From Trichoplusia ni (Eukaryota > Arthropoda > Insecta > Lepidoptera > Noctuidae), in the NCBI RefSeq assembly GCF_003590095.1, contig NC_039492.1, forward strand, positions 2,356,001-2,420,000: a stretch of DNA of 64,000 bases, read 5' to 3'. The first letter of the stretch is position 1. The number at the start of each line of letters is the position of its first letter. Positions 51,297 to 60,470 of this stretch are shown here, piece by piece. Position numbers and translations under genes: made by a program. The notes under the pieces are model-generated. The model did no database searches and was not told the origin of the DNA. It was given only the letters and a program-made list of their open reading frames with translations.

Positions 51297-51896
51297 CCGA
51301 AAACACTTTGTGTAAAAATCTTGTATTCCTTTGCGGTTTTCGGTCCTAACCTGTGTACCTTGGCTCCATCCAACCCCTAGACGTGTTCTATACCGTCTAG
51401 GTGCGAAATAAATTAGTATTTAGTCCTTTTATAGTTAATTTTAGCGTTATTTTTAAGAAATTTTCACTATTTTAATTGTTTTTAGCTAATTAGTTTGTCT
51501 AATTGGCATTTCAAATTTGTATACTTGTCGGGGCTGGTGTCCACTACACGTTGTGTACTTGGATTCTATCGGTTTCGGCATTTAAATTGTACTTCTGTGT
51601 CAATAACTGCTATTTTTGTTCCGAAAAACTAGTTTTTTGACCAAAACTTTTTAAATTTATATTAAACTAATTTTACATTTATACACCGTTGGATAGGTCT
51701 CGCCGAGCCGCATCCAACGACACCACTCACGGTCGGCTAGCACTTATAGTTTCTTAGATATTTTTCAAGCACCGAGTCGTGCATTAGCACTTTAAACAAA
51801 CTTGCTGCTTGCATCGCGGCCGCCATCGCTGAGGGGAAGAATGTCACGGCTACAAACAAGCGACTAATAACTTGTGCTGCAAACGAGATCCGATGC
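51297..51896 (+). other. 5' UTR-like segment of the gag-only element
   Basis: Holds three short hairpins: accgaaaac/gttttcggt (51296-51304 with 51338-51346), cctagacg/cgtctagg (51376-51383 with 51394-51401) and cgttggat/atccaacg (51687-51694 with 51712-51719). The gag frame is already open from about 51755 but without an ATG. Confidence 0.55.
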
Positions 51897-52895
51897 GTGG
51901 CTGCGAAGATACCCACCTTCGCCGCCTCTCAGGAAACTGGCTCGTCTGACCAAAATATGCGACACGAAATAGCCACCTGCGTGCGCGAGGAACTGAGCAA
52001 GCACCTCGCCACCATTGCAACACCACTCACACCCGCACCGTTGCCCCGTTCCTATGCGCAGGCAGCGAGTGTCCCGGTCCCCCGTCCAACAGTTAAAGTA
52101 CCCCCGTCGCACAAACCTGCACTTGTTGTTGCCCCGCAGGGCGACAGCTCGGTTAAGACCCGCGAGGACGTCGTTAAGTCTTTTAAGAACGCAGCCAATT
52201 TCCGCACCACGTCTTATGCTCCGTCCAGAATCCAGGCAGTGTCCAATAACAAATTGAGAGTTGAATTTGAGACAGAACAACAACGCGATGACACACTTAA
52301 AAAACTACAAAACTCCACACACATCACCGCTGAACCAGCGAAATTCTTGAACCCTATGATAATTCTAAAGGGAATATCATTGGACACTCCTTCCGAAGAA
52401 CTAATCGATGTGATCCGCGGCCAAAATGAAGAGCTGTCTTCCCTTGTGGAAGATAGCGACGACTTGAGGCTCGCTTTCAAGCGAAATAACCGTAGCCCTA
52501 AGCTCTATAACGCCGTCCTAATTACTAAGCCCGCCATTTGGCGTAAAATTATAACCATGGGTCGCGTCTGCGTGGACCACCAGCGAGTTCACGCAGAGGA
52601 CTTTTCCACGTTCCTCCAGTGCAGGAAGTGCCTACAGTTCGGTCACATTAAGACCAAGTGTTCTGCGACACAGGCACCCTGCGCGTACTGCTCGGAGGAG
52701 GGGCACGACACCAACTGCTGCCCCCTGCGTGAAAAGAAAGGCACACCTAAGTGTTACAACTGCGACCAACACAACACCAAATTTAAGACCACATACGACG
52801 TCGGACATGTGGCGACCTCTAACACTTGTCCTCGCGTGAAGTCGGTAAAGGCCAAAATTATCACTCGCACAGATTATGGACCGGCATCGCACTAA
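51897..52895 (+). CDS. Gag-like zinc-knuckle protein of the gag-only element
   Basis: 332 residues if counted from a GTG at 51897; the frame is open further up to about 51755, yet contains no ATG, so the true start is unclear (lost Met, unusual initiation or sequence error). A coiled-coil-like N-terminal part with SDQNMRHEIATCVREELSKH is followed by a Pro-rich stretch. A central domain comes next (LKGISLDTPSEELIDVI, like the RNA-binding gag fold of R1/I/Jockey-group LINEs). Three Cys/His knuckles follow: CRKCLQFGHIKTKC, CAYCSEEGHDTNCC and a stretched CYNCD...GH...C. It stops with TAA and is not followed by an ORF2. It is a different family from the SART-like ORF1 to its left. Expected role: packaging of element RNA. 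Confidence 0.75.
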   Translation: MAAKIPTFAASQETGSSDQNMRHEIATCVREELSKHLATIATPLTPAPLPRSYAQAASVPVPRPTVKVPPSHKPALVVAPQGDSSVKTREDVVKSFKNAANFRTTSYAPSRIQAVSNNKLRVEFETEQQRDDTLKKLQNSTHITAEPAKFLNPMIILKGISLDTPSEELIDVIRGQNEELSSLVEDSDDLRLAFKRNNRSPKLYNAVLITKPAIWRKIITMGRVCVDHQRVHAEDFSTFLQCRKCLQFGHIKTKCSATQAPCAYCSEEGHDTNCCPLREKKGTPKCYNCDQHNTKFKTTYDVGHVATSNTCPRVKSVKAKIITRTDYGPASH

Positions 52896-52898
52896 TAA

Positions 52899-53571
52899 CG
52901 TCTTATTTTAAAATGCAATAATAACCATATAGCGATTAAAATTATCTACAGCACTAAAGTATTCATTATATACAAGTATTTATTTTCTGAAACCACTCTT
53001 TTAAATAGACATAAGTCTTAAAAACGCGAATTCATGGGTTGCGGCAGTGAACGTATCAAATCGCGGGAGCTGTCGCAACCCAACATAAAATTGCAAAATA
53101 ACTCATATATATTTATAAAATTTCATTAAATATCTCCATCTCCACAGCCACATGAAAACGGGACAAAAGTCTCAACATAGCGACTTCATGGGTTGCGACA
53201 GTGAACGTATCAAATCGCGTGATCTGTCGCAACCCAACAAAATCTTGCAAAATAACAGGTATATAATTATAAAATAAAATAAATATGTCCACCTCCACAA
53301 TCACATGAAGATGAGACACAGTCTCAATATAGCGACATTATGGGTTGCGGCAGCGAACGTATCAAATCGCGTGAGCTGTCGCAACCCCACCAACATTGCA
53401 AAGAAACTTGCTTAAATTTGTTTTAAATTTCCTTCTGCGTATCAAGTAGTAAAGGAGACAAAGTCTCAAAGCGAAATAACGAGTTGCGGCAGCGACCGTA
53501 TCCAATAGCGTGAGCTGCCGCAACTCATCATCAAAGCGAATAAAAATTAAATAAACCAAAGCCAAAGTTCA

Positions 53572-53573
<2 letters not shown>
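52899..53573 (+). other. 3' UTR with four two-hairpin modules
   Basis: Four tandem modules 139-154 bp apart. Each has a small hairpin (gagac-loop-gtctc type, near 53007, 53160, 53312 and 53455), 14-18 nt of spacer, and a large hairpin with a 12-bp stem and a 22-nt loop. Large hairpins: 53036-53081, 53190-53235, 53342-53387 and 53481-53526. The loop (tgaacgtatcaaatcgcg...) is nearly constant. Stem pairs change in a compensated way between copies (A-T or G-C or G.U at one pair, G-C or A-T at another). Confidence 0.8.
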
Positions 53574-53610
<37 letters not shown>

Positions 53611-53613
<3 letters not shown>

Positions 53614-54652
53614 AACCTAGCGTGACCTAACCTAGCGTGACCTAACCTAGCGTGACCTAACCTAGCGTGACCTAACCTAGCGTGACCTAACCCAGCGTGA
53701 CCTAACCCAGCGTGACCTAACCCAGCGTGACCTAACCCAGCGTGACCTAACCCAGCGTGACCTAACCCAGCGTGACCTAACCCAGCGTGACCTAACCCAG
53801 CGTGACCTAACCCAGCGTGACCTAACCCAGCGTGACCTAACCCAGCGTGACCTAACCCAGCGTGACCTAACCCAGCGTGACCTAACCCAGCGTGACCTAA
53901 CCCAGCGTGACCTAACCCAGCGTGACCTAACCCAGCGTGACCTAACCCAGCGTGACCTAACCCAGCGTGACCTAACCCAGCGTGACCTAACCCAGCGTGA
54001 CCTAACCCAGCGTGACCTAACCCAGCGTGACCTAACCCAGCGTGACCTAACCCAGCGTGACCTAACCCAGCGTGACCTAACCCAGCGTGACCTAACCCAG
54101 CGTGACCTAACCCAGCGTGACCTAACCCAGCGTGACCTAACCCAGCGTGACCTAACCCAGCGTGACCTAACCCAGCGTGACCTAACCCAGCGTGACCTAA
54201 CCCAGCGTGACCTAACCCAGCGTGACCTAACCCAGCGTGACCTAACCCCCCCCAGCGTGACCTACCCAGCGTGACCTAACCCAGCGTGACCTAACCCAGC
54301 GTGACCTAACCCAGCGTGACCTAACCCAGCGTGACCTAACCCAGCGTGACCTAACCCAGCGTGACCTAACCCAGCGTGACCTAACCCAGCGTGACCTAAC
54401 CCAGCGTGACCTAACCCAGCGTGACCTAACCCAGCGTGACCTAACCCAGCGTGACCTAAACCCAGCGTGACCTAACCCAGCGTGACCTAACCCAGCGTGA
54501 CCTAACCCAGCGTGACCTAACCCAGCGTGACCTAACCCAGCGTGACCCCCGTGACCTAACCCAGCGTGACCTAACCCAGCGTGACCTAACCCAGCGTGAC
54601 CTAACCCAGCGTGACCTAACCCAGCGTGACCTAACCTAGCGTGACCTAACCT
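53611..54652. repeat. 15-bp minisatellite of telomere-variant pentamers, about 70 copies
   Basis: Unit CCTAACCTAGCGTGA, which reads as three pentamers: CCTAA, CCTAG and CGTGA, i.e. one perfect and two diverged telomere units. The first five and the last one or two copies have CCTAG. Almost all inner copies have CCCAG instead, so the centre has been homogenised. There are a few phase breaks (54247, 54265, 54460, 54546). Confidence 0.95.
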
Positions 54653-57296
54653 ATATTCTGAGCTATATTATGCTAGAAACCGAGCAAAACGTTAAAAACA
54701 ACGCGATTTCCGCGATATCGACTTTTGGAGTTTCACCGAGCTACGCCGATCTAAGTCGTGCCACGTGCCTAGAGAAACGAAAAATAACAAAACTCACGGA
54801 TCACCGCGATATTGACTATTCTGAGCTATGCTATGCTAAAAACTACGGAAAACGTTAAAACAATATGATTTCCGCGATATCGACTTTTGGAGTTTCACCG
54901 AGCTACGGCGACTTAAGTCGTGCTACGTGCCTAGAGAAACGAAAAATAACAAAACTCACGGATCACCGCGATATCGACTATTCTGAGCTATGCTATGCTT
55001 GAAACTACGGAAAACGTTAAAACAACGCGATTTCCGCGATATCGACTTTTGGAGTTTCACCGAGCTACGCCGACCTAAGTCGTGCTACGTGCCTAGAGAA
55101 ACGAAAAATAACAAAACTCACGGATCACCGCGATATCGACTATTCTGAGCTATGCTATGCTAGAAACTACGGAAAAAGTTAAAACAACGTGATTTCCGCG
55201 ATATCGACTTTTGGAGTTTCACCGAGCTACGCCGACCTAAGTCGTGCTACGTGCCTAGAGAAACGAAAAATAACAAAACTCACGGATCACCTTGATATCG
55301 ACTATTCTGAGCTATGCTATGCTAGAAATTACAGAAAACGTTAAAACAACGCGATTTCCACGATATTGACTTTTGGAGTTTCACCGAACTACGCCGACCT
55401 AAGTCTTGCTACGCGCCTCGAGAAACGAAAAATAACAAAACTCACGGATCACCGCGATATCGACTATTCTGATCTATGCTATGCTTGAAACTACGGAAAA
55501 CGTTAAAACAACGCGATTTCCGCGATATCGACTTTTGGAGTTTCGCCGAGCTACGCCGACCTAAGTCGTGCTACGTGCCTAGAGAAACGAAAAATAACAA
55601 AACTCACGGATCACCGCGATATCGACTATTCTGAGCTATGCTATGCTTGAAACTACGGAAAACGTTAAAACAACGCCATTTCCGCGATATCGACTTTTGG
55701 AGTTTCACCGAGCTACGCCGACCTAAGTCGTGCTACGTGCCTAGAGAAACGAAAAATAACAAAACTCACGGATCACCGCGATATCGACTATTCTGAGCTA
55801 TGCTATGCTAGAAACTACGGAAAAAGTTAAAACAACGTGATTTCCGCGATATCGACTTTTGGAGTTTCACCGAGCTACGCCGACCTAAGTCGTGCTACGT
55901 GCCTAGAGAAACGAAAAATAACAAAACTCACGGATCACCTTGATATCGACTATTCTGAGCTATGCTATGCTAGAAATTACAGAAAACGTTAAAACAACGC
56001 GATTTCCACGATATTGACTTTTGGAGTTTCACCGAACTACGCCGACCTAAGTCTTGCTACGCGCCTCGAGAAACGAAAAATAACAAAACTCACGGATCAC
56101 CGCGATATCGACTATTCTGATCTATGCTATGCTTGAAACTACGGAAAACGTTAAAACAACGCGATTTCCGCGATATCGACTTTTGGAGTTTCGCCGAGCT
56201 ACGCCGACCTAAGTCGTGCTACGTGCCTAGAGAAACGAAAAATAACAAAACTCACGGATCACCGCGATATCGACTATTCTGAGCTATGCTATGCTTGAAA
56301 CTACGGAAAACGTTAAACAACGCGATTTCCGCGATATCGACTTTTGGAGTTTCACCGAGCTACGCCGACCTTAGTAGTGCTACGTGCCTCGGGAAACGAA
56401 AAATAACAAAACTCACGGATCACCTTGATATCGACTATCCTGAGCTATGCTATGCTAGAAACTACGGAAAACGTTAAACAACGCGATTTCCGCGATATCG
56501 ACTTTTGGAGTTTCACCGAGCTACGCCGACCTAAGTCGTGCTATGTGCCTAGAGAAACGAAAAATAACAAAACTCACGGATCACCGCGATATCGACTATT
56601 CTGAGCTATGCTATGCTAGAAACTACGGAAAACGTTAAAACAACGCGATTTCCGCGATATCGACTTTTGGAGTTTCGCCGAGCCGACCTAAGTCTTGCTA
56701 CGCGCCTAGAGAAACGAAAAATAACAAAACTCACGGATCACCTTGATATCGACTATTCCGAGCTATGCTATGCTAGAAACTACGGAAAACGTTAAAACAA
56801 CGCGATTTCCGCGATATCGACTTTTGGAGCTTCGCCGAGCTACGCCAGGCTACGAAACCCTCGAGAAACGAAAAATAACAAAACTCGCGGATCACCTTGA
56901 TATCGACTATTCCGAGCCATGCTATCCTAGAAACTACGGAAAACGTTAAAACAACGCGATTTCCGCGATATCGACTTTTGGAGTTTCGCCGAGCTACGCC
57001 GACTTAAGTCTTGCTACGCGCCTCGAGAAACGAAAAATAACAAAACTCACTGATCACCTTGATATCGACTATTCCGAGCTATGCTATGCTAGAAACTACG
57101 GAAAACGTTAAAACAACGCGATTTCCGCGATATCGGCTTTTGGAGTTTCACCGAGCTACGCCGACCTAAGTAGTGCTACGCACCTCGAGAAACGAAATAT
57201 AAAACTCACGGATCACCTTGATATCGACTATTCTGAGCTATGCTATGCTAGAAACTACGGAAAACGTTAAAACAACGCGATTTCCACGATATCGTA
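54653..57296. repeat. 162-bp satellite, about 16 copies, with a 648-bp higher-order unit
   Basis: Monomers begin gagctatgctatgctagaaa and are 162 +/- 1 bp. Copies share cgatttccgcgatatcgact and ctcacggatcacc. A block of four monomers with private variants (ggaaaaagtt at 55171 and 55819; the acagaaaacg variant at 55330 and 55978) is repeated at 648 bp. The right-hand copies are more diverged and shortened. Small open frames inside it are by-products of the repetition. Confidence 0.95.
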
Positions 57297-58719
57297 CGTA
57301 TTTACGTATTTTTTACTGATTTGACTTCAAAAACAAACTTTGTGTGGTCGATATAATATCACCAGTACCCAATATTTTGTTACAGGTCTATCTAAAGAAC
57401 TAATTAGTCATTTAATAGATGTTATACATATGATGATATAAAGTGGAACTCTGAATTAACAACACAGTCACCCAGATTGAGAACAAGCTAATTATTCTTT
57501 TAAAAAGCCGCCTATTTATCATAGCTCACATAATCCTTTTAACATAAACGCAATAAGTCTAGTAATATTATGTGCACCGAACCTGATAATCTTAGACGCT
57601 GCTCCAGAACATCGTAATTTCTCCCAAGGCGTCGCGCGGCGCGCGGTGTGGCGCATCGGGCGTGCCAGAACTCTGAAATAGTCAGCGACGTCGCTGAATC
57701 AACATGAAATTCTTGTCACTGGGTTAGACTCGATTTAGTAGATTAGTGCCAAAATAAAACTAGAAGAATGCGAGTTACTTTCGCGGCACAGAAGTGTATC
57801 TACAAATAGCATAAGAACACAAATCAATTGGGTGCCAAATGAATTTCGTGGTCGGTACCCACAAATTTATTTATCACCAAGAAATTGATGACCATAACGT
57901 TGTTTGATTTCCACTTTTAGTAACGTGTTTGTATTTATAGAAAAAATCTGTAATATCTCACCTGGAAAACAATGACTGTTACTGTAGCTATCACAGATTG
58001 GATCCTTCACTTTGGTAACGGAACCCTAAGACGTGGGAGATAACATAAAGCAAACATATTTTGTAACTCGGAACTAACGAGATTTTCTAGATAAAGATAT
58101 ATGTATAAATAATACAGATTGATTATTATTTTATGATTTTTTACGAGTTTCTTGGCTTTATCAATCAATTTAGACTGGTCTTTTGACGGTAGTTTCGAAA
58201 CCTCCCAAAACCAAAATGTTAGTAAATTACACACAAATGTGAATATCTAACAAAATCAAGGTCATTTACCCCAAAAAAGTACTACTAGCACTTACTAGCA
58301 ACAGTAGGTAGCTACCTATTACCAAATGTCACTCACAGTTAGTTTGACTAACTATCGGAAGAATGATACTTACCTGGTGTCTACCACATACTGCTGTATA
58401 CGGTAGTCAGCAAACACAGAACAAACTTACATTTCATTCAAGTTAACTACCCTCCTCCAGCTATCTAAAATAAATCTGTTTTGCCAGAATATTAAGTAAA
58501 TTACCTTATAAGTATATTTGTTTATTATATTAATTTTTTTATATTAATTATTTATATTATAATTAAACATAAACTAGCCCATTGGGCTATATTCAGTGAA
58601 TGCAATTATGAGTGAGTTACGGTAAGTTATGTTAAATCAGTGGTATAAAAAAACCAGTATTATAACTCATAAAATATTCACTGAAATTAAACGATTTTTT
58701 TTATATAAGGTTTTTTTTA
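57297..58719. other. AT-rich DNA right of the satellite
   Basis: No gene seen. There is a GC-rich patch at 57620-57665 (ggcgtcgcgcggcgcgcgg) and a common lepidopteran motif, ggtaacggaaccctaag, near 58014. A loose inverted repeat (ttcagtgaat ... attcactgaa) spans 58590-58685. Confidence 0.5.
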
Positions 58720-58980
58720 CGGGCAGACTGAGATGGCGTTCGTCTTGACAGAAGATGTTACTCGTCGTGTCTACCTTCATATTTTAATTAATTATTTGTG
58801 GTCAGACCTACGCAGTATGAGCTCACTGTGTCTTGATGTCTTGCAGCGCTGCTCTTGGGTTTGGCCTTGAGTTTATTTATTATTGGATCCCAAGTAGGTG
58901 ACATCTTCCATAGGTGATATAATATGAAGGTAGAACGAGCAACATCTTCTGTCAAGACGAACGCCATCTCAGTCTGCCCG
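58720..58980. mobile_element. Foldback (MITE-like) element with about 60-bp inverted termini
   Basis: The arms 58720-58783 and 58922-58980 are reverse complements apart from one substitution and a short indel. They start cgggcagactgagatggcg. The loop of about 140 nt has no coding potential. It is followed directly by ccatgaaacctgcaaagg and tttcgaaacgtcggga, a separate repeat tail familiar from Lepidoptera. No clear target-site duplication. Confidence 0.75.
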
Positions 58981-59339
58981 TGACCATGAAACCTGCAAAG
59001 GTTTCGAAACGTCGGGAACTTAAATCCGTAAAAGTAGTTTCATTTCAATGTCTAACATTCAGTGTTTACTTTGAATATTGCTGGTTTAGGTATAGTCAAC
59101 CCACCACACTCGCATTTCAAATGACTGTGCGTCGTTTTGCAAATTCACTTATGCGGTAGGGCGTGAAAAGGTACGGACAAGTTCCTTAAACATGACCCTC
59201 CTTCTGACACAGTTGGATACGTGAATATTAAAAGACAGAAAGATAGAAAAAAATATTTTTTTGTAGATATTATATTACAATGTAGTTTAATGTTGGTGTT
59301 ACAATACAAGACGTCATTCTACTATTTCTGGAGATTTCA

Positions 59340-59570
59340 CCAAAATCAAAATCAAAATCCATTTATTCAAAATAGGCTACAAGGTAGCACTTATTGAACA
59401 TCAAAATATACAGACAGCTCCCCGTATCGCCCACCCTTCCTAGTATTACACTTAGTATGAGATCAAAATTTTAAATAAATTATATTGGTGGCTATAAATT
59501 TATTAATCATTAAATTAAGCTTAATTTAATATACGAACTATAAAATAATGTAATTAGGTATTTACTAAGA
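59340..59570. repeat. LINE-tail-like dispersed repeat
   Basis: Has an aaaatc repeat run, catttattcaaaataggct and a tagcacttattgaacatcaa stretch, matching the motif order at 5512-5585. Non-coding. Confidence 0.5.
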
Positions 59571-59822
59571 TTAACTGAGATAAAGTATGAACTTGTAGGT
59601 TACTGCAGGTATGATAACACACACGACTCACTCAAGTAGTTGGAACGCCTCGTCTAGCAGCATTATGGGCCGGTACATAATCGCTAGACAGATTGCGCTG
59701 TCGTCGGATTAAAAGTCTGTTTCGTTACCGCGAAAAGTATAAGTTACATATTTTTTGTTGTGAGCAGCAAGTGCATTGTGAATTGTAATTCGGTTCGGGA
59801 TTAAATGTGATTTAACCAGTAC

Positions 59823-59863
59823 AGTGAAATTAAATACAGTGACTCACTGTATTTAATTTCACT
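59823..59863. repeat. Perfect 20-bp palindrome with 1-nt centre
   Basis: Arms 59823-59842 and 59844-59863 are exact reverse complements (agtgaaattaaatacagtga) around a single C. Such an exact palindrome of 41 nt is either recent or maintained. Confidence 0.9.
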
Positions 59864-60159
59864 ACACGCTCCACGTCGACCCTTGGTCTCGTTCACACCG
59901 TCTGCGCTATGTTCTGTTAGGAGACACAAGATCACGTGAATACAATAACGGTGTGGGACCAAGACTGTTTTATTTCTGCTGTCGAACTGTCAGCCGTATC
60001 GAACGCGCGCTGCGTATCTATGCGTAGCGTAACCTGCGTACATTATATTTATAATTGTTTACAATAACCCACAGAAATTTAATCCTTTAATCCCACTAGG
60101 GTTCACCTCAATACCAGAAAATGTAATATATTACTTCAGCGGCGAGACCGTCAATATAC

Positions 60160-60470
60160 CCACCTTTACCAAACCCTAGGAAATCTGCCCGTCGCAAGAC
60201 GTGCTAACTGCGTGGGCGAAAAACTTAGTAAGTACCTCGCCTCATGGGCACATGATGTCATGGGGCGCGTCTGCGTTAATCACCAACGCTGCAACGGCAT
60301 ACGCAAAAGGCTTCTCCATATTCCTCCAGTGCCGGAAATGCTTGCAGTTTGGTCATATCAAAAGAAATGCTACTGCTCTTACTGCTCGGAAGAGGGGCAC
60401 CTCTTCCAGCAGTAAGAGTTACCAAAAACTGCCCTCTGCGTGAGACACAAGGCGTACTTAAGTGGCTATG
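60160..60470 (+). pseudogene. Decayed second copy of the gag-only element's gag
   Basis: Aligns with 51897-52740: acccacctttacc near the start, then a Lys-Tyr-Leu-Ala match to EELSKHLA. It jumps directly to GRVCVNHQR, so about 180 codons are deleted. The first knuckle, FLQCRKCLQFGHIK, and YCSEEGH of the second are kept. Frameshifts and stops follow. No ORF2 trace follows here either. Confidence 0.75.

Larger units (their letters stand above)
51297..53610 (+). mobile_element. Gag-only non-LTR element with structured UTRs and poly(A), set in telomere-like repeats
   Basis: Layout: a 5' UTR of up to about 600 nt with three short hairpins, one gag-like ORF, then 680 nt of AT-rich 3' UTR with four hairpin modules, AATAAA at 53571-53576 and 37 A residues (53574-53610). 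The left flank is (CCTAA)13 plus CC; the right flank begins CCTAACC, in the same orientation. No endonuclease or reverse transcriptase is present in any frame between the gag stop and the poly(A). The features are those of an RNA copied into telomeric repeats by an enzyme supplied in trans, similar in plan to Drosophila HeT-A. An internally deleted copy of a full LINE is the main alternative. Confidence 0.7.

Noticed and set aside
54670..56949. Recurrent 60-68-codon frames in the satellite as a repeated gene family
   Set aside because: They follow from one open frame in the 162-bp monomer, with no start context, no third-position bias and breaks in many copies.
53611..57296. CRISPR-like look of the regular arrays
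   Set aside because: The repeats are direct tandem units without unique spacers, in a eukaryotic genome; they are satellites.
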